From the NCBI RefSeq assembly GCF_012726175.1, contig NZ_JAASAD010000006.1:62001-126000 (forward strand): a stretch of DNA of 64,000 bases, in the 5' to 3' direction. The translations under genes were made by a program, and so were the position numbers. Under the pieces are notes generated by a model. That model saw nothing but the letters and a program-made list of their open reading frames with translations. It was not told the DNA's origin and searched no databases. Shown one piece after another: positions 8,626-15,817 of this stretch. Each line of letters begins with the position of its first letter. Positions within the stretch are counted from its first letter, which is position 1. This stretch comes from Micromonospora sp. HNM0581. GTDB lineage: Bacteria; Actinomycetota; Actinomycetes; Mycobacteriales; Micromonosporaceae.

Positions 8626-9393
8626 ATGATCGAACCCGTCCAGTTGCCCTCGCCGTGGCGGGACGTCCGCCTGACCGTCGTGGTACCGACCTACAACGAG
8701 GCGGGCAACCTGCCGCTGCTGGTGGAGCGTCTCCTCGCGCTGCCACTGGCCGGGCTGAAGGTACTGGTCGCCGACGACAACTCGCCCGACGGTACCGGTG
8801 AGGTCGCGGACAAGCTCGCGATCGAGCATCCGGAGAGGGTGCAGGTCGTGCACCGGCCGGGCAAGGAGGGCCTGGGCCGGGCGTACGTGGACGGGATCGG
8901 CCGGGCCCTCGACGGCGGGGCCGAGTACGTGGCGCAGATGGACGCCGACCTGTCCCACCCGCCGGAGGCGTTGCCGGGCATGCTCGGTGCGCTGTTGTCC
9001 ACTCAGGCCGGCGTGGTCATCGGGTCGCGATACGTGCCCGGCGGCGAACTCGACGAGAACTGGCCGCTCTACCGCAGGGCGCTCAGCGGCTGGGCGAACC
9101 TGTACGTGCACACGCTGCTGCGCGTACGGATCCGTGACCTCACCGCCGGTTTCAAAATCTGGCGGGCGGACGCGCTGCGCGACATCGGGTTGGAACGGGT
9201 GCAGTCCAACGGCTACAGCTTCCAGGTCGAGATGCACTACCTGGCCACCAGGTTGGGGCACACCATCCTGGAGGTGCCGATCCGTTTCGAGGAGCGACGC
9301 GACGGCGACTCGAAGATGACCACCGCCACCAAGATCGAGAGCGCTCTGATGCCCTTCAAGCTTCGCACCCGGCACCGCAACATCGAGCCCTGA
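8626..9393 (+). CDS. Polyprenol-phosphate mannose synthase (GT2)
   Basis: About 255 residues, GT-A fold. VVVPTYNEAGNLP opens the catalytic domain, ADDNSPDGT follows, and QMDADLSHPPEAL gives the metal-binding DxD. RDLTAGFKIWRADAL and YSFQVEMHYLA are characteristic of DPM1/Ppm1 catalytic domains. It moves mannose from GDP-mannose to a polyprenyl phosphate at the membrane, providing the donor for lipoglycans and protein O-mannosylation. There are no C-terminal membrane helices. The ATG at 8626 is preferred over 8617 because GAGG at 8613-8616 is well spaced only for 8626. Confidence 0.9.
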   Translation: MIEPVQLPSPWRDVRLTVVVPTYNEAGNLPLLVERLLALPLAGLKVLVADDNSPDGTGEVADKLAIEHPERVQVVHRPGKEGLGRAYVDGIGRALDGGAEYVAQMDADLSHPPEALPGMLGALLSTQAGVVIGSRYVPGGELDENWPLYRRALSGWANLYVHTLLRVRIRDLTAGFKIWRADALRDIGLERVQSNGYSFQVEMHYLATRLGHTILEVPIRFEERRDGDSKMTTATKIESALMPFKLRTRHRNIEP

Positions 9394-9462
9394 CCGCGGC
9401 CGCTACCCCGGGACGGGTCGACGAAACGTTTGCCGGGCCCGGACCCGGGCATCCAGCGCGCC

Positions 9463-10896
9463 ATGTACACGGTCACGCAGCTCATCGGTGGGGTCTGGGG
9501 TGCCGGCGGAGAGGCCGGCGAGTTGACGGTGCGCGATCCGGCTGACGGCCGCCCGGTGACAAGTGCTCCGGTGGCCACGGCCGACGAGGTCGACAAGGCG
9601 GTGGCGGCGGCGCGGGGGGCGGCGTCCGAGTGGGCCGCGACAGCCCCGGCGGAGCGGGCCGCGACGCTGCACCGGATCGCCGACGCGGTCACCGGGGCCG
9701 CCGATGACCTGGCGCACGCGACGACCGCGGAGATGGGCAAGCCACTCGCGGACGCCCGGGGTGGCGTCGAGGCGGGTGTCGCCACCCTGCGGCAGTACGC
9801 CGAACTCGCGCCGGCCCGGGGCGGCCGTACCCTGCACGGCGATCCCGCCGCGATCGACTTCATGACCCCGCAGCCACGCGGCGTGGTGGCCGCAATAACA
9901 CCGTGGAACGACCCGGTCGCCGTGGCGTGCGGGCTGCTCGGCGCCGCCCTGGTCACCGGGAACGTGGTGCTGCACAAGCCCAGCGAGCGCACCCCGGCGA
10001 CCGGATGGCTGTTGGCCCGAGCGTTCGACACCGCCCTACCCGCAGGGGTGCTGTCGCTGCTCAGCGGCGACCAGACCACCGGGGCGGCGCTGGCCGCCGC
10101 CGAGGTGGACATGGTGGCGCACGTGGGGTCCAGCGCCGCCGGCCGGGCGATCTCCACGGCAGCGGCCGGTACCGGAGCGAAGGTCCTCCTGGAGAACGGA
10201 GGCAGCGACGCGTTGATCGTCGACGCCGACGTCGACCCGGTCTGGGCCGCCGGTGAGGCCGCCCTGGGCGCTTTCGCCAACGCGGGTCAGATCTGCGTCG
10301 CGGTGGAGCGGATCTACGCCCACCGGGACGTCGCCGAGGACTTCGTGGCCGCACTCGTCGAGCGGGCCGCCGCGCTGCGCGTCGGACCGGGACGGGATCC
10401 GGAGACCGATCTCGGACCGCTCGTCGACCGACGCCACCGCGATCAGGTCCACGGGCAGGTGATCGCGGCGGTGGCCGACGGCGCCCGGCTGCGCGTCGGC
10501 GGAACCCTGCCGGAGGGACCGGGTGCCTTCTACCCGGCGACCGTGATCGACCACTGCCGGCACGACTCGGCGTTGATCCGCGAGGAGACCTTCGGCCCGG
10601 TCGCCGCCGTGGTCGTGGTCGACTCGTTCTCCGAGGCGCTGCGGTGTGCGGCCGACTCACCGTACGGGCTGGCGGCGACCGTGCTGACCGGGTCGATGAG
10701 CCACGCCCAACGGGCCTGGCGGGAGCTGCCGGTGGGCACGGTGAAGGTGAACGCGGTTTTCGGTGGCGCGCCGGCCGGCGCCGCGCACCCACGCCGGGGC
10801 AGTGGCCAGGGCTTCGGCTACGGCCCGGAACTGCTCGACGAGTTCACCGCCACCAAGGCGGTGCACATCCAGGCGCCCGGTGGCGGCCACTGGTGA
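9463..10896 (+). CDS. Aldehyde dehydrogenase family protein
   Basis: About 477 residues of the NAD(P)-dependent aldehyde dehydrogenase superfamily. It has ITPWNDPVAVACG (Rossmann entry), VVLHKPSERTPATG, the Glu motif LLENGGSDALIV, the catalytic Cys in NAGQICVAVERIYA and EETFGPVAAVVVVD. It oxidises an aldehyde to the acid; the substrate is not predictable. The Glu motif reads LENGGS rather than the common LELGGK, as in some lactaldehyde/succinate-semialdehyde-type members. The start could be ATG 9463 or GTG-region codons up to 9430; neither has a strong ribosome-binding site. Confidence 0.88.
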   Translation: MYTVTQLIGGVWGAGGEAGELTVRDPADGRPVTSAPVATADEVDKAVAAARGAASEWAATAPAERAATLHRIADAVTGAADDLAHATTAEMGKPLADARGGVEAGVATLRQYAELAPARGGRTLHGDPAAIDFMTPQPRGVVAAITPWNDPVAVACGLLGAALVTGNVVLHKPSERTPATGWLLARAFDTALPAGVLSLLSGDQTTGAALAAAEVDMVAHVGSSAAGRAISTAAAGTGAKVLLENGGSDALIVDADVDPVWAAGEAALGAFANAGQICVAVERIYAHRDVAEDFVAALVERAAALRVGPGRDPETDLGPLVDRRHRDQVHGQVIAAVADGARLRVGGTLPEGPGAFYPATVIDHCRHDSALIREETFGPVAAVVVVDSFSEALRCAADSPYGLAATVLTGSMSHAQRAWRELPVGTVKVNAVFGGAPAGAAHPRRGSGQGFGYGPELLDEFTATKAVHIQAPGGGHW

Positions 10897-10945
10897 ACCG
10901 GCGCACGGACCGCGCGTCCTTTCGCGGCCCGGTCCGCACGCCGGT
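10897..10945. terminator. Inverted repeat between convergent genes, likely bidirectional terminator
   Basis: Arms 10897-10912 (ACCGGCGCACGGACCG) and 10930-10945 (CGGTCCGCACGCCGGT) pair at 14 of 16 positions around a 17-nt loop. It sits between the convergent aldehyde dehydrogenase and ChaB-like genes. No T tract is present, as is common in actinomycetes. Confidence 0.6.
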
Positions 10946-10967
10946 CACGTACCCCATCGGGACGGCG

Positions 10968-11369
10968 TCAGCCGCCCCGGGCCTTGCGGGTCTGTCGGTC
11001 GTTCGCCTTCTGGATGGCCGTGACCAGTTCCGACTTGGTCATGCCTGACCGTCCCGGCACGTCCAGTTCGCGGGCCACCCGCATGAGGTGCTCCTTCGTG
11101 GCGTTCGCGTCCACTCCGCCGGCGGTCGGCGCCCGCCGGGCCGGTCCACCGCCGGCGGCCTGCTCGTCACTGGGGCCCTTGCGACCCTTCGGCTCCCAGT
11201 GGTCACCGACCTTCTCGAAATCGTGTTTGACGGCGGCGAACGCGGTGCGGTGTGCCCGTTCACCCTCGCCGTAGGTCTCGACCGCGGAGTCGTGCGTCTT
11301 CTCCCAGGTACGCTGGGCCTTCTTCGGGGAGCGCCGCAGCGTGCTGGGCAGTACCTCGCGCCCGGGCAT
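10968..11369 (-). CDS. ChaB-like protein with Rho-N/SAP-like C-terminal motif
   Basis: 133 residues. The N-terminal half (LPSTLRRSPKKAQRTWEKTH ... GEGERAHRTAFAAVKH) matches the ChaB fold, a small stress-linked protein once associated with cation transport. The C-terminal 35 residues (EHLMRVARELDVPGRSGMTK) resemble the Rho-termination-factor N-terminal or SAP-like helical module that may bind nucleic acid. ATG 11369 is preceded by GGAGG; the frame is open further upstream but that part is not homologous. The molecular role is unknown; the surrounding stress genes suggest general stress. Confidence 0.8.
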   Translation of the reverse strand: MPGREVLPSTLRRSPKKAQRTWEKTHDSAVETYGEGERAHRTAFAAVKHDFEKVGDHWEPKGRKGPSDEQAAGGGPARRAPTAGGVDANATKEHLMRVARELDVPGRSGMTKSELVTAIQKANDRQTRKARGG

Positions 11370-11515
11370 GTCGATCCTCCTCCGTGTGCGAGCTATTCGG
11401 ACCGGTGTACCCGGACAGCGCCACCGCAAACACTGCGGAGTTTGCCGCCGGACCGTGTCGGGTACGGCGGGGCCATCCACGAGCCGCACCTGCCCGCAGA
11501 GCCTCAGGGAGCGTG

Positions 11516-12493
11516 ATGACGACGACCGACCCCGACGCCCCGTCGACCGAACCGCCGGTGGCGCAGCTGCCGGGCATCCGTCAGCTGCGCTGGCGGACCT
11601 GGCGTGGCGTTCTGGTCCGGGCCGGACGCAACTATCTGCGGGACAACTGCACCGACTGGGCCGCCGCCCTCACCTACTACGGGGTGCTGGCGCTGTTCCC
11701 CTCCACCGTCGTCGTGGTGGCCCTCGTCGGTCTCGTCTCCGACGGCGAACGCACCGTCGACACGGTGCTCGACCTGGCCCGCGACGTGGGTGCCGGCGCG
11801 GTGGTGGCCAACGAGGGTTTCGTCGGCGTCGTCCGCGAGGTGGTGGACCAGAACAGTTCCGCAGGAGTGCTGCTCAGCTTCGGTCTGCTCGGTGCGCTCT
11901 GGTCGGCCTCGAACTTCATCGCCTCGTTCACCCGGGCCTCGAACGCGATCTACGGCGTGGTCGAGGGGCGGCCGGTGTGGCAGTTGCGCCCGACACAGAT
12001 CGGACTGGCTGCCCTGTCGCTGGTGCTGCTCGCCACGGTGGCCGCCGGCCTGATCGTCAGCGGTCCGGTCGCCGACGCGGTCGGTGACCTGGTGGGTGCG
12101 GGCGGCGCCGCCCGTACCGCGTGGGCCGTGGCCAAGTGGCCGGCGCTGGCGTTGATCGCGATGCTGTTGATGTCCCTGCTGTTCTGGGTCGCACCGAACG
12201 TGCGCCAGCCACGTTTCCGCTGGCTCACCCCGGGCGGGGTGACGGCTCTGGTCACCTGGGCGCTCGGCTCCTTCGGTTTCGGGCTGTACGTGGCGAACTT
12301 CGGCTCCTACAACACGACGTACGGCAGCCTCGGTGCGGTGATCGCATTCCTGGTGTGGCTCTACCTGTCGAACTCCGCGCTGATGCTCGGTGTGCAGATC
12401 AACGCCGAACTGCAACGGGGACGGCTGCTGCAGTCCGGCCACGAGGACACGGACGAGCCGGTGCTGCCGCCCCGGTCGCCGGCGGGTGCGTGA
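11516..12493 (+). CDS. YihY/BrkB-family inner membrane protein
   Basis: 325 residues with about six hydrophobic segments. The family hallmark is DWAAALTYYGVLALFPSTVVVVA near the N-terminus, followed by SASNFIASFTRASNAIYGV and, near the C-terminus, FGSYNTTYGSLGAVIAFLVW. Formerly annotated as RNase BN or virulence factor BrkB; now considered a membrane protein of unclear, possibly transport, function. ATG 11516 follows GGGAG; the GTG directly before it is an alternative. The last 25 residues are hydrophilic and cytoplasmic. Confidence 0.9.
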   Translation: MTTTDPDAPSTEPPVAQLPGIRQLRWRTWRGVLVRAGRNYLRDNCTDWAAALTYYGVLALFPSTVVVVALVGLVSDGERTVDTVLDLARDVGAGAVVANEGFVGVVREVVDQNSSAGVLLSFGLLGALWSASNFIASFTRASNAIYGVVEGRPVWQLRPTQIGLAALSLVLLATVAAGLIVSGPVADAVGDLVGAGGAARTAWAVAKWPALALIAMLLMSLLFWVAPNVRQPRFRWLTPGGVTALVTWALGSFGFGLYVANFGSYNTTYGSLGAVIAFLVWLYLSNSALMLGVQINAELQRGRLLQSGHEDTDEPVLPPRSPAGA

Positions 12494-12538
12494 CCGCTCA
12501 CCGGTTTACCCCCCGTCCCCCCGGGTAGCGCAGAAGGC

Positions 12539-12955
12539 ATGGATCGCGGCAGCAGCAAGCACTCACCGAGGGTCGACGAGCAGATGAGCCAGGAGGTCAG
12601 CGGTCTCGTGCAGGGGCCGGGGGCCGGCGGCTCGCGGGTCGACGAGTTCCGTGTCCCGGAGCCCGCGGGAGAGGACCAGCCGGAGCCGACCACGGCACCG
12701 GCCGGTGACCTGCGCAGCGGTACTCCCCAGGGCATGACCTCCGAGGATGTCGAGGCCCGCAGCCGGCTGGGACGGTTCATCTCGATGAACGCCCTACCCG
12801 GTGACCGGGCCGCACTGCTCGCGGACGCACAGGCGAACGAGGCCCCCGACGACGTGGTGGCCGCGTTGGAACGCCTACCTGAGAGCACCCGGTACCAGAC
12901 GGTGTCCGAGGTGTGGGCGGCGCTCGGCCATCCGAACGAGACGACGCGCTGGTAG
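12539..12955 (+). CDS. DUF2795 domain-containing protein
   Basis: 138 residues. The N-terminal half is acidic and low-complexity. The C-terminal part (GRFISMNALPGDRAALLADA ... APDDVVAALERLPESTRYQT) matches DUF2795, a small helical domain common in actinobacterial stress loci. No catalytic residues are evident. It is followed 50 bp later by an SRPBCC gene on the same strand. Confidence 0.78.
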   Translation: MDRGSSKHSPRVDEQMSQEVSGLVQGPGAGGSRVDEFRVPEPAGEDQPEPTTAPAGDLRSGTPQGMTSEDVEARSRLGRFISMNALPGDRAALLADAQANEAPDDVVAALERLPESTRYQTVSEVWAALGHPNETTRW

Positions 12956-13005
12956 CCGGACCGACCGGTCCGCACACCCCCTACAGGTGCAGGGAAGGAA
13001 ATCTG

Positions 13006-13467
13006 ATGAGTGGCGTAACGGAGCATGTCGACGTGGCCGTACCGGTTCGGACGGCGTACGACCAGTGGACCCAGTTCGAGGAGTTTCCGCAGTTCATGGA
13101 GGGTGTGCAGGAGATTCGTCAGCTCTCCGACACGATGACCCACTGGACCGTCGAGATCGCCGGGGTCAAGCGTGAGTTCGACGCGGAGATCACCGAGCAG
13201 CTGCCCGACGAGCGGGTGGCGTGGCGGTCGACCGGCGGCACCCAGCACTCCGGGGTGGTCACCTTCCACCGGCTGGACGAGAACAGCAGCCGGGTCAGCC
13301 TACAGCTGGAGTTCGACCCGCACGGGGTGATCGAGCAGGCCGGCGACAAGCTCGGCGTGGTCGACCGTCGGGCCAAGGGTGACCTGCAACGGTTCAAGAC
13401 GTTCATCGAGCGACGCGGCCAGGAGACCGGCGCGTGGCGCGGTAAGGTCGACCGCCCGCAACCCTGA
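13006..13467 (+). CDS. SRPBCC (START-like) family protein
   Basis: 153 residues. Begins MSGVTEHVDVAVPVRTAYDQ and has WTQFEEFPQFMEGV, the pattern of polyketide cyclase/dehydrase-type START-like folds, which form a hydrophobic ligand pocket. Such stand-alone proteins often accompany DUF2795 and stress genes in actinomycetes, and the ligand is unknown. ATG 13006 has GGAAGGA upstream. A strong palindrome follows the gene. Confidence 0.85.
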   Translation: MSGVTEHVDVAVPVRTAYDQWTQFEEFPQFMEGVQEIRQLSDTMTHWTVEIAGVKREFDAEITEQLPDERVAWRSTGGTQHSGVVTFHRLDENSSRVSLQLEFDPHGVIEQAGDKLGVVDRRAKGDLQRFKTFIERRGQETGAWRGKVDRPQP

Positions 13468-13483
13468 TACCTCGCGACGTGAC

Positions 13484-13525
13484 CGTCTGCGGGCCTCCGA
13501 GGTGCACCTCGGAGGCCCGCAGACG
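13484..13525. terminator. 42-bp perfect palindrome, putative bidirectional terminator
   Basis: Two exact 21-base arms meet without a spacer at GTGCAC, 16 bp after the SRPBCC stop codon. As RNA it would fold into a very stable hairpin. There is no T tract. The perfect symmetry would also suit a protein-binding or cruciform site. Confidence 0.6.
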
Positions 13526-13604
13526 TCTTCCCCGGTTCCGGCCCGGCGCCACGGCCGACCCGAACCTGTCGTTTGCGACGACGGGGCGGGGGTACCGCGA
13601 TGCC

Positions 13605-13862
13605 ATGACCGACGACAGGGTGTGGCGCGACGAGGAGAAGATCCCACTCGAGGAGCTGGATCGGGCGGTGGCCCGGTCCACCCTCGACGGGCAGGCCGAC
13701 GACGTGACAGGCAACGACGCCGGAGAGGAAGCCGCCTTCGGGCACGGCCCCGAGGCGGCTGACCGGGGTGGCGAGATGCCCGGCACCGGCCGTGGAGCCA
13801 CCGACCCGGACCGCGCCTACCGCCCCTCCACGACGGGACGTACCGGCCCGGACACACTCTGA
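13605..13862 (+). CDS. Small acidic hypothetical protein
   Basis: 85 residues, strongly hydrophilic and rich in Asp, Glu and Gly, likely disordered. MTDDRVWRDEEKIPLEELDR starts the protein. No domain is recognised. Codon third positions are G/C-rich as in real genes here, and it lies among other small stress-type genes. Confidence 0.5.
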   Translation: MTDDRVWRDEEKIPLEELDRAVARSTLDGQADDVTGNDAGEEAAFGHGPEAADRGGEMPGTGRGATDPDRAYRPSTTGRTGPDTL

Positions 13863-14018
13863 CGTCACCGACGGGTGCGGGTTGGGCCACCGCCACGGTC
13901 CGCCGTACCCGCCGGTGCACGTCGGATGTCAGCCGAACGGGCGGCGAATTCGGACAGCTCAGGCAGAATCGGCCGTTCGGCTGACGGCAACGGCCTTGTC
14001 GCGCGCAAGACTTTCGGA

Positions 14019-14222
14019 ATGCATCAGGGCTTCCTCTCCACCCGTCAGCGTCGCCTGGCGTGGCTCGGTTTTCTCCTCGCCGCCGTGCAGGCACCCGTCT
14101 CCGCGAGGCTCGTCGACGACAGCTCGTGGCTGTTCAGCCTCTGCGTCGCGCTGATGGTGGCGACCGTGATCATCGCAGACGACTCCGCGCGACGACGCCC
14201 GGCGAACGCGTCCTCCGAGTAG
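14019..14222 (+). CDS. Small two-helix membrane protein
   Basis: 67 residues from ATG 14019 (MHQGFLSTRQRRLAW). Two hydrophobic stretches (WLGFLLAAVQAPVSA and WLFSLCVALMVATVIIA) suggest a helical hairpin in the membrane, with an Arg-rich C-terminal tail. No family recognised. The same frame is open to 13875, but that part looks non-coding. Confidence 0.5.
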   Translation: MHQGFLSTRQRRLAWLGFLLAAVQAPVSARLVDDSSWLFSLCVALMVATVIIADDSARRRPANASSE

Positions 14223-14332
14223 CGCCGCGCCCGACTCGATCCTCGCGGACACCCGACCGGCAGCCGTCGGGGTGCCGGGACCATCCGGGCGACCGAGGTC
14301 TCGGCGGTGCCGGTTGGCTACATTCGTTCTCC

Positions 14333-14707
14333 ATGCGCGTGCCGTCGAACCGGGTCCTCTCCCCCACCGCCGTCGACCGGGCGCGGTCCAGTCTGGTGAC
14401 GCTAGCCAACGCCGTGGGGCTCGACGGACTCGCCGCAGCCGCCGCCCGGCCGGGGCTGCTCGCTGCCGTCGACCAGCACGCCGCGGCGGTGCGGGACAGC
14501 CTGGGCGCGGATCGACGGCCGTTGAGCGAGGCAGCCCTCGCCGGCTACGCCGACGGCATGTGTGCCGCCGCCGAGGACCACGGTTGGCGAGTGGCCCCCG
14601 CCCCGATCGACTGGACGGAGGCGGACTGGGTGACGCTGCGCCTGCTCGCGGTCTGCGCCCTGACGGCCGCGCTGGACACGCCGACCCCGCAGCCTGCGTC
14701 CTGGTGA
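14333..14707 (+). CDS. Conserved actinobacterial protein, possibly DUF6401
   Basis: 124 residues, mostly alpha-helical and Ala-rich. The central GLLAAVDQHAAAVRDSLGAD resembles what I recall of the DUF6401 family, small actinobacterial proteins sometimes found near natural-product genes. No catalytic motif is visible. The family link is from memory and should be treated as tentative. Confidence 0.55.
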   Translation: MRVPSNRVLSPTAVDRARSSLVTLANAVGLDGLAAAAARPGLLAAVDQHAAAVRDSLGADRRPLSEAALAGYADGMCAAAEDHGWRVAPAPIDWTEADWVTLRLLAVCALTAALDTPTPQPASW

Positions 14708-14768
14708 GGGGGAACGGGTGCCCGCCGTCCGGCGGACACCCGTTTCCGGCAACGCGGCCGGGCAGTCG

Positions 14769-15629
14769 TCACGGACGAAACTGCTGGGTCTCGTCGCTGA
14801 CGCTGCCGGACTGGTGGGTACCCCGACCGCCCGCCATCGACGACTCCGGTCCCCGGGAGGCCGGCTGCGTGGCACCGGTCCGGTCGGCCATCTGCCGCTG
14901 CATGTCCCCACGGCCGGCCTCGGCTCCCTGCCGCTGCTCACGGATGGCCCGTGACTCCTCGGCCGCTCTGGTGAGCCAGCCTTCCCAGCGGTTCTGCATC
15001 GGCCGCACCAGGCCACCACCGACGCCGACGACCAGGATGCCGGCCACCGTGGCCAGCACCGCGATCAGCACGGGCTGGGTGACCGTGGTGGCGATGCCCA
15101 CCTGGTTGAGCGCCGCGATGACACCGAGGGCGAGGATGAAGATCGCCGTCACGTCGGCGAGGAACCGCCCGTAGGACAGCCCGCCGAGTGCCCCGGTGAC
15201 GATGTCCCGCACCGCGTTGGCGATGGCGGCGGCCACCACCACGATGACGATCGCGATGAACGCGCGGGGCAACCACGCCACCACGCCGGCGATCAGGTCG
15301 CTGATCGCGTTCGGTCCCCAGACGCCGAAGGCGAACTGGAGGGTGAACAGCAGCACCGCGTAGTACGCGAGCCGCGCCAGGATGTCGCTGGCGTCGTACC
15401 GCGTCCGCTCCAGGGCACGTTTGATGCCGCCCCGTTCGACCGCACGGTCGAATCCCACCCGTTCCAGGGCCGTGTCGACGACCTTGAGCACGGCTCTGGC
15501 GATGAGCCATCCGACCACGAGGATCGCGATGAACGCGATGGCCCGGGGCACGAACAGCAGCACCGACCTCCACATGTCGGCCGCGGCGTCACCGATGTTG
15601 ACCTGCCCGGCCGCGAGGGTTTCCGGCAT
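14769..15629 (-). CDS. Mechanosensitive-channel-like TM-helix repeat protein
   Basis: 286 residues with about five membrane helices. The conserved TM-helix pattern AIAFIAILVVGWLIARAVLK and ALERVGFDRAVERGG recurs, as in the Pfam conserved-TM-helix group related to small-conductance mechanosensitive channels. The C-terminal 80 residues are hydrophilic and Gln/Arg-rich. The usual MscS beta domain is not visible, so channel activity is uncertain. ATG 15629 has GGAGGGACG upstream; the frame extends further but without homology. Divergent from the SpoIIE-type phosphatase gene. Confidence 0.75.
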   Translation of the reverse strand: MPETLAAGQVNIGDAAADMWRSVLLFVPRAIAFIAILVVGWLIARAVLKVVDTALERVGFDRAVERGGIKRALERTRYDASDILARLAYYAVLLFTLQFAFGVWGPNAISDLIAGVVAWLPRAFIAIVIVVVAAAIANAVRDIVTGALGGLSYGRFLADVTAIFILALGVIAALNQVGIATTVTQPVLIAVLATVAGILVVGVGGGLVRPMQNRWEGWLTRAAEESRAIREQRQGAEAGRGDMQRQMADRTGATQPASRGPESSMAGGRGTHQSGSVSDETQQFRP

Positions 15630-15817
15630 GACGTCCCTCCTGTCGCATGGATTGCCCGGCGCGCTTACCCCTTCCCCTGGCCGGCACGCCGCTCCGAACG
15701 CCCCCATTTTTGGGACAGATCCCATCGGATCGGCTCTGACCTGCTCTGACATCCCGGTCCTGCGCACCGCGCCGATGATCGGGAACGCGGGTCGAGCGGG
15801 CGGACTAGGCTGCGGTC

